From Candidatus Ozemibacter sp. (GTDB lineage Bacteria; Muiribacteriota; Ozemobacteria; Ozemobacterales; Ozemobacteraceae): a stretch of DNA of 32,426 nt. This document shows positions 8,699 through 15,800 of this stretch, one piece after another. A program made the position numbers and the translations under genes. Under the pieces are notes generated by a model that saw only the letters and a list, made by a program, of their open reading frames with translations, ran no database searches and was not told where the DNA came from. The first letter of the stretch is position 1. Each line of letters begins with the position of its first letter. The DNA is taken from NCBI GenBank assembly GCA_030446435.1, contig JASURT010000013.1, positions 1 through 32,426 of the forward strand. Reading direction: 5' to 3'.

Positions 8699-9769
8699 AT
8701 GCGTTGGAAAAGATTTCGAACAGCATATCTGCTGACCATGATTATTACCGGTTCTCTTTCGCCCGTTTCTTCAGCAAACAGGTTTCCAGTGCCGGTTTTA
8801 AAAACTCACCCTGCCGACCAGGCCATATCTGCCTATGAAAAAGGCTATGATTATTATCGCAAGGGCCTTTTCAAAAAGGCCGAAGACTATCTGACAGAGG
8901 CGATAAAACACGAACCGAATCTGATCAAGGCCCACTACTGGCTGGGCAAACTGTATCGCGAAACCGGCCAACTTGAAAGCGCGATTTACCACTGGGAAGA
9001 AGTCGAAAGACTCAACGACCTGATTCGTGACCGTCGCATCGCTCTTTCTGTAAAAAACAACGAATATCCTGCCAGAGCGCAGACTCTTCGGGCCGTCAAG
9101 CTTAGAAACGACGCGAGAAAGCTTTTCGAAAAGGGCATCTATCTGCTTGACCGCGGCCACTGGGATGGCGCTGAAGTCGAACTTAGAGAAGCCGTGAGAC
9201 TGTATCCGGCCAACCATAAGTATCTGATCACCCTTGCCAGAATGCTCTGGGATAAAGAAGAAAAAGCTGCAAGTATAAAATTTTATCGTGATCTTTTAAG
9301 TTTACGCGATGTAAGTTATGAAGATTTCAGGGAAGGCGTCGATCGAATGTTGGCAGCTGACATGGATTATGTTGCTGCACCCCTGATTCATGAGCAAAAA
9401 AATCGCTTCATGACAAACCCCGGATTCAACGAACTCTGCCAGCGTTTCAGCTCAGAGAGAATACCTGACATAGTTTCTGCGGGCAGAATCGTTCAGAAGC
9501 TGAATGGTCAGGTAGTAATAAACATTGGCTTCAATGATGGCATTGGTTTAAGCGATGAGTACAGTTTGAATTTGCGCTCATTCAAACCCGGCAAACCGAT
9601 TTTCGACCCGGATTCGGGGAAAATGATCGGTCGAACTGCTGACGAGCCGACTGCCGATTTAATGGTAACGAAAGTAAATAGAGATTCCAGCTGGGCCCTT
9701 ATAAAGAAAGAGATGGGCTCAGGAGTGAAAGCAGGTGACCTGATTGAAATCAAAAAAGCAATCCGCTGA
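8699..9769 (+). CDS. Secreted TPR protein with a FlgT-C-like beta domain
   Basis: The protein has 356 residues with a signal peptide (MRWKRFRTAYLLTMIITGSL, then SPVSSA). Two TPR regions follow, at about residues 42-110 and 135-205 (A..AYEKGYDYYRKGLFKKAE and KLFEKGIYLLDRGHWDGAE). The C-terminal 90 residues read GQVVINIGFNDGIGLSDEYS, FDPDSGKMIGR, then GVKAGDLIEI. This resembles the small beta-barrel at the end of FlgT and related periplasmic proteins (pattern G-x-V-x-I-N-x-G-x-x-x-G-I-x-x-G/D). I chose ATG 8699 because GGAG at 8686-8689 sits 9 bases upstream; a GTG at 8684 would include that site. The last 26 bases overlap smpB. The function is unknown; the FlgT-like end could hint at a flagellar or envelope role. 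Confidence 0.8.
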   Translation: MRWKRFRTAYLLTMIITGSLSPVSSANRFPVPVLKTHPADQAISAYEKGYDYYRKGLFKKAEDYLTEAIKHEPNLIKAHYWLGKLYRETGQLESAIYHWEEVERLNDLIRDRRIALSVKNNEYPARAQTLRAVKLRNDARKLFEKGIYLLDRGHWDGAEVELREAVRLYPANHKYLITLARMLWDKEEKAASIKFYRDLLSLRDVSYEDFREGVDRMLAADMDYVAAPLIHEQKNRFMTNPGFNELCQRFSSERIPDIVSAGRIVQKLNGQVVINIGFNDGIGLSDEYSLNLRSFKPGKPIFDPDSGKMIGRTADEPTADLMVTKVNRDSSWALIKKEMGSGVKAGDLIEIKKAIR

Positions 9770-10220
9770 TGGCATTAAAATTATCGCTGCTAACCGCAAG
9801 GCTCATCACGATTATTTCATCGTCGAAAAGCTCGAGGTTGGCATAGCTCTGGTTGGTTCAGAGTTAAGACCCTGCCGCGAAGGCCGGGTTACTCTTAAAG
9901 ATTCTTATGCAGAAGAAGAAAATGGCCAGTTATGGCTTTATGACATGCATATAGGTTCAAATCAATATTCAAACATAAACGATCATGAACCCGAACGAAA
10001 AAGACGCCTTCTGGCACACAAAAACCAGATTTTAAAATTTGGCCAGAAAGTCAGAACGACAGGAATGACAATCGTTCCGCTTAAAATCTATTTCGCCAAA
10101 GGAAAAGTTAAACTTGAAATAGCGCTGGTAAAAGGCAAAGCCAAATACGACAAACGCGACAGCCTTGCCAAAAAAGATGCACAGAGAGACATTGAAAGAG
10201 AGCTTGGAGGAAGATACTGA
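9744..10220 (+). CDS. smpB: SsrA-binding protein SmpB
   Basis: SmpB binds tmRNA and delivers it to stalled ribosomes for trans-translation. The 158-residue length is standard. Conserved blocks are IIAANRKAHHDYFIVEKLEV, LVGSELRPCREGRVTLKDSY, HIGSNQYSN (usual HISPY/F variant), LAHKNQIL and the C-terminal tail ALVKGKAKYDKRDSLAKKD that enters the decoding centre. The start is TTG at 9744, preceded by AGGTGA at 9733-9738 inside the end of the upstream gene; no in-frame ATG lies before the conserved core. The gene overlaps its neighbours on both sides (26 bases upstream, 1 base downstream). The partner RNA gene ssrA was not found in this window. Confidence 0.96.
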   Translation: MKSKKQSADGIKIIAANRKAHHDYFIVEKLEVGIALVGSELRPCREGRVTLKDSYAEEENGQLWLYDMHIGSNQYSNINDHEPERKRRLLAHKNQILKFGQKVRTTGMTIVPLKIYFAKGKVKLEIALVKGKAKYDKRDSLAKKDAQRDIERELGGRY

Positions 10221-11794
10221 TGTTTTCGTTAATGAGATTAGCTGACACAAGATGGCTTGTCTGCCTGGTGGTTCTGCTGGCTTTTTGTATGCCCGCTTTT
10301 TCGCAGGACGGCTTCATCAGTGCCAAGAATTTTGCCGATGCCCAGGGAATCGCCTATCAATGGTTTCCGATTCAAAAAATGCTAGTGATGCGCAAGGGCC
10401 TTAATTCCTTGAAACTGACTGTAAACGAAACCGCGGCCATAATGAACGACAAGAAGGTTTATTTACCGGCGGCACCAAGAATACAGGATGGGCAGATTAT
10501 GGTTCCGGCAACCGCGATCATAAAGATTTTTCAGGGCGACACCGAAGCTTTCTCCGCACCGCCCAAAACTGCATCGAAACCGGTTAAGCCCGCTGTTGCG
10601 CCTAAACCGGCAAACAACACCGCAAACCTGAACACTTCGCCACCGATCATCAAACCTCCTGCCAATACCATTGGGCAGGCAAAGGCAGACGCCATCCTCG
10701 TTGCATTAAGACATTCCGTTAGAGACGATCATACAAGAGTAGTTCTCGAGTTCAACGAAACCATAACCTACACAACCGAAACCAAAGACAATGTTTATCG
10801 ACTCAGCATAAAAGGCTGCCGCAATCTGGTTCCAACAAGAAGAACCAATCCGGTTGGCCGCGACATAAAAAAAATGGATATCAACAGCGGGCCGAATCGT
10901 AGCGGCCTGATTTTAACCTTCACCATGGCTCAGAATAAAAGAATGCCCGAAATAGAAACTGTCAACGACCCGTTTCGTATGATCGTTTCTTTCTTTTCTT
11001 CGACAGAGCCTGAAGTTGCAACTTCCACCATAGCAGCCAACCAGGCGAAACCCGAAGAAAAGCCTGAAGAAAAACCTGTTGTAAAGGTTGTTCCCCAGGA
11101 AAAGGCCCCGGAAATCAACATTGAAGTTGAACCCGCCACCCTTGAAAACGAAAATTTCAAAAGCAGAACCATCGTTATCGATCCTGGTCATGGCGGCAAC
11201 GACAGCGGTTACACCTTTCCCGGAAGAATTCCTGAAAAGGAGATAACCCTTTCGGTAGCGCAACACCTTGCCCAGTCACTTGAAAAGGCCGGTTTAAAGG
11301 CAGTTCTATTGCGTAATAGAGATGTTGAAATGTCGCAATCTCAAAGAGTTTCAATCGCGAATCGGCATGGTGCCGATCTTTTGATTTCATTGCACGTTGG
11401 TGGCTCGAACGACCCTGACAAGTCGGGAGTTGCCTGTATGATTTACAGCAAAAGCGGCACCCATGTTCCCGAAAGCGAGACCATTCTGACAGAGGGCATG
11501 GTCTATAAGAACTGGCTTGAAAGCACAAGATTCGATCTTGCTTCGTTTCTTGCCCGTAGAATCAATACCCGACTGAAAGACCAGTTGAAAGTGGAAAGCC
11601 GTGGGGTTAAGCAACTACCACTTCTGCCACTGAAGTTCATCGTAAACCCTGCAGTTCTTGTTGAAGTCGGCATGCTTTCTGAAAAAACCGAAGGCAAGAA
11701 TCTGCTGAGCAAGAATTATCATCAGGCTATTGGCGCCTGTATTGCCAACGGAATCGTAGATTTCTTCAACGGCATAGTCATCAACAAACCCTGA
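10220..11794 (+). CDS. N-acetylmuramoyl-L-alanine amidase (amidase_3) with AMIN domain
   Basis: The enzyme cuts the bond between muramic acid and the peptide in murein. It has 524 residues in this order: signal peptide (to about 29, ending PAFSQ), a copper-amine-oxidase-N-like beta region (about 30-100), a Pro/Ala linker, an AMIN domain for envelope targeting (about 153-258, HTRVVLEFNETITYTTE), a second Glu/Pro/Lys linker (EKPEEKPEEKP), and a zinc-dependent amidase_3 domain (about 313-520). Active-site signs are IDPGHGG with His324, PEKEITL for the Glu ligand, LLISLHVGG for the second His, and catalytic Glu482 in VLVEVGMLS. The ATG overlaps the smpB stop and is preceded by GGAGGAAG. AmiC-type enzymes split daughter cells. 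The extra N-terminal beta region is unusual among proteobacterial AmiC. Confidence 0.92.
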   Translation: MFSLMRLADTRWLVCLVVLLAFCMPAFSQDGFISAKNFADAQGIAYQWFPIQKMLVMRKGLNSLKLTVNETAAIMNDKKVYLPAAPRIQDGQIMVPATAIIKIFQGDTEAFSAPPKTASKPVKPAVAPKPANNTANLNTSPPIIKPPANTIGQAKADAILVALRHSVRDDHTRVVLEFNETITYTTETKDNVYRLSIKGCRNLVPTRRTNPVGRDIKKMDINSGPNRSGLILTFTMAQNKRMPEIETVNDPFRMIVSFFSSTEPEVATSTIAANQAKPEEKPEEKPVVKVVPQEKAPEINIEVEPATLENENFKSRTIVIDPGHGGNDSGYTFPGRIPEKEITLSVAQHLAQSLEKAGLKAVLLRNRDVEMSQSQRVSIANRHGADLLISLHVGGSNDPDKSGVACMIYSKSGTHVPESETILTEGMVYKNWLESTRFDLASFLARRINTRLKDQLKVESRGVKQLPLLPLKFIVNPAVLVEVGMLSEKTEGKNLLSKNYHQAIGACIANGIVDFFNGIVINKP

Positions 11795-11804
11795 GGAGGA
11801 TATA

Positions 11805-12452
11805 ATGGCAGCAGCAAAAAAAGCAGCACGCCACAACCAGGAAACAATACTTTTTATTTTGATGGGGCTGATTATTGTCGGCCTGATCATATCAGGTTAT
11901 TTCCTGTTCGTGAAAAAAATATTGCCAGAACTGGCAGCAACAGAGCAAGTCAACAGTCTGAACTCTACCCCTGCACAAAATCAGGCCGGAGAAGAAGCTC
12001 AGGCAGCCTCAGTATTCATTCCCGACGATGACGCGCAAATTCTGACTCTGTACTTTCCGCAAAAAGGTCAGGACAACTTCCGAGCTGAGGCACGAAAAGT
12101 ACGGCGGCAAAAAATGCTGACCGCCCAGGCAAAACAGATTGTTGAAGAACTGTTGAAAGGACCTGCAAACATTGATTTCAGCACGGCAATTCCAGAGGGC
12201 ACCAAACTACGCGGCCTGTTTTTTGATGCAGGCACATTCTTCGTCGACCTTAGCAGGGAATTTGCGTCAATTCAGCAATCTGGACCATCTGAAGAGCTTC
12301 TTGGTGTTTACTCGATCGTTAACTCTCTTACTGAAATTGATCCCAGAGCCAAAGTGAAATTTCTGATTAACGGAAGCGAGCAAAACGGCGAGAAAGGTCA
12401 CATAGATTTGTCAGAGCCTCTGACTCGTTTGCAGGAAATGATTGTAAAATAA
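11805..12452 (+). CDS. Membrane-anchored GerMN-domain protein
   Basis: The protein has 215 residues: a short cytoplasmic start, one transmembrane helix (about 16-36, TILFILMGLIIVGLIISGYF), a linker, then a GerMN domain at about 72-205. The core pattern is visible: ILTLYFPQKGQDNFRAEARK, QAKQIVEELLKGP, AIPEGTKLRGLFFDAGTFFV, DLSREF, ELLGVYSIVNSLTEI and VKFLINGSE. GerMN was named in the Bacillus spore proteins GerM and LpqB, but is also frequent directly downstream of amidase_3 genes in non-sporulating Gram-negative bacteria, as here. The gene starts 10 bases after the amidase stop with GAGGAGG upstream. It probably works with the amidase at the outer face of the inner membrane; this is inferred from neighbourhood. 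Confidence 0.85.
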   Translation: MAAAKKAARHNQETILFILMGLIIVGLIISGYFLFVKKILPELAATEQVNSLNSTPAQNQAGEEAQAASVFIPDDDAQILTLYFPQKGQDNFRAEARKVRRQKMLTAQAKQIVEELLKGPANIDFSTAIPEGTKLRGLFFDAGTFFVDLSREFASIQQSGPSEELLGVYSIVNSLTEIDPRAKVKFLINGSEQNGEKGHIDLSEPLTRLQEMIVK

Positions 12453-12474
12453 AACCACCATTAGTTGGATAAAA

Positions 12475-12506
12475 CAAAAGGCTGCGAATCAATCGCAGCC
12501 TTTTTC
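12475..12506. terminator. Bidirectional rho-independent terminator
   Basis: AGGCTGCGA at 12479-12487 pairs perfectly with TCGCAGCCT at 12493-12501 around a 5-base loop, with A-run before and T-run after. It can end the plus-strand run from flgJ/rho to the GerMN gene and also the minus-strand pilin gene. Confidence 0.93.
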
Positions 12507-12525
12507 TTTTCTTTAGAAAACCTTT

Positions 12526-12885
12526 TTAACCACCCCAGGTGGCAGAAGCACAACCATGCTTGGTGCAAAAAACTTTTTTGCCATTGGGTAAGCCGTCTTC
12601 GGTACCCTTGACCCAGTCGTATTTACCCTCTGAGGGGCAAACAGGCATGCGCTGCTGAGCCAGATAAGGTCTTAAATCTTCAATTGTATCCGGGTACTGC
12701 TTATTTTCGATATTGTACAATTCGGCAGTACGACTTAAAAGAGCAGAAAATTCAAAACACTTGTTCTGACGAGCCAGATCTCGGGCCCGACGAAAATGCG
12801 GCAACGCTATCGCCGCCAGTATGCCAATAATGGCGATAACAATCATTAATTCAATTAAAGTAAAACCTTTTGTGTGCTTTTTCAT
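12526..12885 (-). CDS. Type IV pilin / pseudopilin-like prepilin
   Basis: The protein has 119 residues and a classic class III leader: MKKHTKG then [20 protein letters not shown], with Glu5 of the mature protein present, so a prepilin peptidase should cut after the Gly. The small globular part carries three closely placed Cys late in the chain ([12 protein letters not shown] and VFCTKHGCA). It could be a major or minor pilin, or a pseudopilin of a type II secretion system. No assembly ATPase or platform gene lies in the window, so the system cannot be assigned. Its 3' end faces the amidase/GerMN run across the shared terminator, and a strong promoter lies upstream (12900-12928). Confidence 0.93.
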   Translation of the reverse strand: MKKHTKGFTLIELMIVIAIIGILAAIALPHFRRARDLARQNKCFEFSALLSRTAELYNIENKQYPDTIEDLRPYLAQQRMPVCPSEGKYDWVKGTEDGLPNGKKVFCTKHGCASATWGG

Positions 12886-12899
12886 AACTTTCTGAAAGA

Positions 12900-12928
12900 A
12901 TTATACAACCGTGAGAAATATTTTGCAA
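12900..12928 (-). promoter_or_regulatory. Sigma-70 promoter for the pilin gene
   Basis: On the minus strand TTGCAA (complement of 12923-12928) is followed after 17 bases by a perfect TATAAT (complement of 12900-12905), about 15 bases before the pilin start codon. Expected transcription start is near 12893, which leaves a very short leader. Confidence 0.75.
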
Positions 12929-12951
12929 ATTAAATATTTTTGTTTTATAGT
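12923..12951 (+). promoter_or_regulatory. Sigma-70 promoter for the NHL gene, sharing its -35 with the pilin promoter
   Basis: TTGCAA at 12923-12928 is its own reverse complement. On the plus strand it is followed after 17 bases by TATAGT at 12946-12951. Expected transcription start is near 12958, which supports the ATG at 12994 as the start of the downstream gene. Confidence 0.65.
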
Positions 12952-12993
12952 AATGAAGATACAAAAAACAAGATAAGGATATTTCTGTCCACT

Positions 12994-13896
12994 ATGATTT
13001 TTAAGAAAAAACTGTTATTGGCTTTGGTTCTGGCCACGGCTCTGACCACAGGCTGTGTACCCAACAAATTCCAGTTTGAAGAGGAAATCGGCAGCTCAGG
13101 TTCCGGCAGAGGACAATTTCTCAGTGCCACCGACCTTGACATTAACAAAGATGGTGATCTGGTTATCTGCGACAACGGCAACACCCGTTTTCAGGTTGTA
13201 ACCCCCGAAGGCACCGTTAAACTCACCGCCGGCGAATACGGCCGTGAAGGCTACAAAATTCATGGCATGGGCGGTCTTGGTGTTAATCACCTGACCAATG
13301 ATATCTGGGTTTGCGACCAACGTGGCAACAAAATGGTTCGTTTCGACCCGACAGGAACTCCTAATCTCAAAGTTACCACCAAGATGAAATACCCTCTTGA
13401 TGTGGCCATCGACAGGTCTGGTAGTGCCTATGTAATCATGTCGAAAAAGCCCGAAATTTACAAATATGCACCTGATGGCACTTTTCTTACCACCCTCGGT
13501 GGAACCGGAAAAGCCGCGCTGATATTTCCGACCTCTATTCTTATCCATGATAACAACATTTACATTTCTGACTTTGGCGGCAAAAGAATCGTAAAACTCG
13601 ACACCAAAGGCAACTTTCTTGCTGAGTTTAAAGACAAGGGTGAATACGAAGAAATGAAAGGCCCATCCGGCCTGCACATAGACAACGAAGGCAATATTTA
13701 TGTTCTCGATCTTGGTGAAGTGCCCGTTGTTCTCCTTTCACCCGAAGGAAAAATGATTTCGAAAATTGGTGATTTCGGCAATGAAAAAGGCCGTTTCATC
13801 TACCCCACCGGAGTTATTGCCAAATCTGAAGAAGAAATTTTTGTGCTCGACAACAGCAGAAATACAATTCTCAGATTCAAGAAGAAACCAGAATAA
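12994..13896 (+). CDS. NHL-repeat beta-propeller lipoprotein
   Basis: The protein has 300 residues. The start MIFKKKLLLALVLATALTTG followed by Cys looks like a lipoprotein signal, though Thr at -3 is not ideal. The rest is a chain of about six NHL blades of some 45 residues, each with the pattern P-x-x-V/I-x-x-D-x-x-G-x-x-Y/W-V-x-D (KDGDLVICDNGNTRFQVVTP, TNDIWVCDQRGNKMVRFDP, NNIYISDFGGKRIVKLDT, EGNIYVLDLGEVPVVLLSPE, EEEIFVLDNSRNTILRFK). NHL propellers bind proteins or glycans; the ligand is unknown. The frame is open back to 12940 (TTG), but that start lies ahead of the predicted transcription start and lacks a ribosome site, so ATG 12994 is preferred. It is the first gene of a four-gene run with mltG. 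Confidence 0.82.
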   Translation: MIFKKKLLLALVLATALTTGCVPNKFQFEEEIGSSGSGRGQFLSATDLDINKDGDLVICDNGNTRFQVVTPEGTVKLTAGEYGREGYKIHGMGGLGVNHLTNDIWVCDQRGNKMVRFDPTGTPNLKVTTKMKYPLDVAIDRSGSAYVIMSKKPEIYKYAPDGTFLTTLGGTGKAALIFPTSILIHDNNIYISDFGGKRIVKLDTKGNFLAEFKDKGEYEEMKGPSGLHIDNEGNIYVLDLGEVPVVLLSPEGKMISKIGDFGNEKGRFIYPTGVIAKSEEEIFVLDNSRNTILRFKKKPE

Positions 13897-13924
13897 AAAG
13901 CTTTTTGCGCTTGTTTAGATCGTC

Positions 13925-14947
13925 ATGAAAATCTTTAAATCACTGATTTACATGGCGATTTTTGCATTTTTATGCCTTGCCGGCTTTGCCGGCGGAGCTT
14001 TTCTCTGGGTAAGAGACATGTCTGCCCCACCTGCGAACTCAACCGAGCAGAAAATTTTTGTCGAGCCCGGAGCGAACACTCGTCAGATAGCTTCTCAACT
14101 CAAGCAGGGCGGCGTAATCCGCAGTGCTTTTCTGTTCAGAATATACATAAGATTTCTCGCAGTCGACCAACGCCTGAGACCAGGCGCTTATTTTTTTGCT
14201 GCCGGAGAGACTCTCGACCAGGTGGTTTTCAAATTGCTGAAGGGCACGATGAAAACGGTTCCGGTAACCATTCCTGAAGGCACGACCAATGCCCAGGTCG
14301 CTGAAATTTTGCAAAATGCCGGCATTTGCAATGCCCGGGAATTCGAAGAAGCTTCATTCGACCCGCTTATCGTCGGCAAAGCCTTCTCAGACTGGGAACT
14401 AATCCCCTCCGGCGAAGGCCTTCTTTTTCCGGATACTTATAACTTCAATCGCCCAACTTCGGCGAAAAAAGTTGCCGAAAGAATGTTCAGGCTTATGCGT
14501 TATCAGATAGAACGAATTTTTCAGGGCCAATTGCCCCAGAATCTCAGCCAGTATGAAGCCTGTATTCTTGCCTCTATCGTTGAAAAAGAAGCGGTAAAGG
14601 AAGAGGACCGACCCATGATTGCTTCGGTCTTTCTCAATCGCCTCAGGAAAAAGATAAAGCTTGAATCCTGTGCCACAGTTCTTTATGCTCACGGCGAGCA
14701 TAAAGACAGGCTATTGTTCGAAGATTTGAAAATTGAGTCTCCGCATAATACCTACAAATATGCGGGGTTGCCGCCAACCCCAATTTCAAATTTCGGTGCG
14801 GCTTCCATGCTTGCGGTTGCAAATCCCGCCGAAACAGATTTTCTTTACTTTGTTTCCGATGGAAATCAGGGGCATCGCTTTTCAAAATCTCTGAAAGATC
14901 ACAACCGCTACCGCAAAGAGTTTTTCAGAATAAGAAAGAAGAAATGA
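13925..14947 (+). CDS. mltG: Endolytic murein transglycosylase MltG
   Basis: MltG cuts nascent glycan strands at the inner membrane and sets strand length. The 340-residue protein has one N-terminal transmembrane helix (about 6-28), a LysM-like region (VEPGANTRQIASQLKQGGVI, then RLRPGAYFFAAGETLDQVVF) and the catalytic domain. Typical motifs are VTIPEGTTNAQVAEIL, EGLLFPDTYNF, ILASIVEKEAV with catalytic Glu220, MIASVFLNRL, and the late SPHNTYKYAGLPPTPISNFG and FVSDGNQGHRFSK. The length is normal. It begins 28 bases after the NHL stop; the ribosome site is weak. In many bacteria it is next to holB, tmk or ruvX; none of them is here. Confidence 0.95.
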   Translation: MKIFKSLIYMAIFAFLCLAGFAGGAFLWVRDMSAPPANSTEQKIFVEPGANTRQIASQLKQGGVIRSAFLFRIYIRFLAVDQRLRPGAYFFAAGETLDQVVFKLLKGTMKTVPVTIPEGTTNAQVAEILQNAGICNAREFEEASFDPLIVGKAFSDWELIPSGEGLLFPDTYNFNRPTSAKKVAERMFRLMRYQIERIFQGQLPQNLSQYEACILASIVEKEAVKEEDRPMIASVFLNRLRKKIKLESCATVLYAHGEHKDRLLFEDLKIESPHNTYKYAGLPPTPISNFGAASMLAVANPAETDFLYFVSDGNQGHRFSKSLKDHNRYRKEFFRIRKKK

Positions 14948-14953
14948 GCAGAG

Positions 14954-15775
14954 ATGAAAACATTTAAATTACTTCTATTTTCAATTCTCTTAACCCTCGT
15001 TGCGCTTTGTTCAAGCGCTCAGAATCTGGTGCAAACCAGAATCGTTTCTTTGATTCCATCTCAAACAGAGATGCTGTTCAAACTGGGTTTTGGCGACAAG
15101 GTTGTCGGTGTTTCAGACTATTGCAATTTTCCACCAGAAACGTCGAAAATTACGAAAATCGGCGGTCTTGAAATAAACATAGAAAAGGTAATGGCCTTGC
15201 GCCCCACCCTGGTGCTTGATTTGAACAGTATGCACCGAAGATATGAACTTCTTTTCGGGCAACTTGGCCTGAACTACGTCAACATGAACATAAACAAACT
15301 TTCAGACATTCCCGAAACAGCGAAGCAGATCAGTACAATATTGGGCTCAGCTACAAAAGGAAATGAGTTTGTCGAAAACTGGCATAAGGGCATGGCCGAG
15401 ATTACCCTTAACTCTTCAGACATTGAACCGAAAGTATATCTTGAAATCTGGGATCAACCCATGCAAGCAGCAGGCCCAACCAGCTTCATGGGCGAAATGG
15501 TCACTACCGCACATGGTCAGAACATCATTACCAATCAAACCGATTATCCGGTAGTAAATTCAGAGCACGTAATCGCTGCAGATCCTGATGTAATACTCAT
15601 CGCATACCCTCTGACCAATCTTGAATCAATAAAAAATCGACCCGGCTGGAAAAATATAACAGCGATTAGAAAAAACAACATCTTTGCCCTTAACCAGGAT
15701 CTTTTCGTTCGACCCGGGCCAAGAAACATCGATGGTCTGAAAGAATTGCGGCGAATTTTTTCGAATTTAAAATAG
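14954..15775 (+). CDS. BtuF/FecB-like periplasmic binding protein (helical-backbone fold)
   Basis: The protein has 273 residues. A signal peptide (about 1-22, ending CSSAQ) sends it to the periplasm. It shows the class III binding-protein pattern: RIVSLIPSQTEMLFKLGFGD, VVGVSDYCNFPPE, KIGGLEINIEKVMALRPTLV, a connecting helix, then VYLEIWDQPMQAAGPTSFMG, VIAADPDVILIAYP and VRPGPRNIDGLKELRRIF. SLxPSxTE and VGVxxYCxxPxE are characteristic of the cobalamin-binding BtuF group, so vitamin B12 or a related corrinoid is the best guess, with ferric siderophore as the alternative. No permease or ATPase gene is adjacent. It starts 7 bases after mltG. The B12-binding radical SAM enzyme encoded 3 kb further on may use a corrinoid. 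Confidence 0.85.
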   Translation: MKTFKLLLFSILLTLVALCSSAQNLVQTRIVSLIPSQTEMLFKLGFGDKVVGVSDYCNFPPETSKITKIGGLEINIEKVMALRPTLVLDLNSMHRRYELLFGQLGLNYVNMNINKLSDIPETAKQISTILGSATKGNEFVENWHKGMAEITLNSSDIEPKVYLEIWDQPMQAAGPTSFMGEMVTTAHGQNIITNQTDYPVVNSEHVIAADPDVILIAYPLTNLESIKNRPGWKNITAIRKNNIFALNQDLFVRPGPRNIDGLKELRRIFSNLK

Positions 15776-15800
15776 CTGCGGCTAAAGAAAGGTAATTTTC

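Noticed and set aside
9700-12525. tmRNA gene (ssrA) near smpB
   Set aside because: smpB is overlapped on both sides by coding sequence and no tmRNA-sized non-coding space exists nearby.
12940-12993. TTG codon at 12940 as the start of the NHL lipoprotein gene
   Set aside because: It lies upstream of the predicted transcription start, has no ribosome site, and would put 18 residues ahead of a good signal peptide.
13096-13677. Long open frame on the minus strand opposite the NHL lipoprotein gene (about 190 codons)
   Set aside because: It is antisense to a well-supported gene, has no ribosome site or recognisable domain, and arises from codon bias on the other strand.
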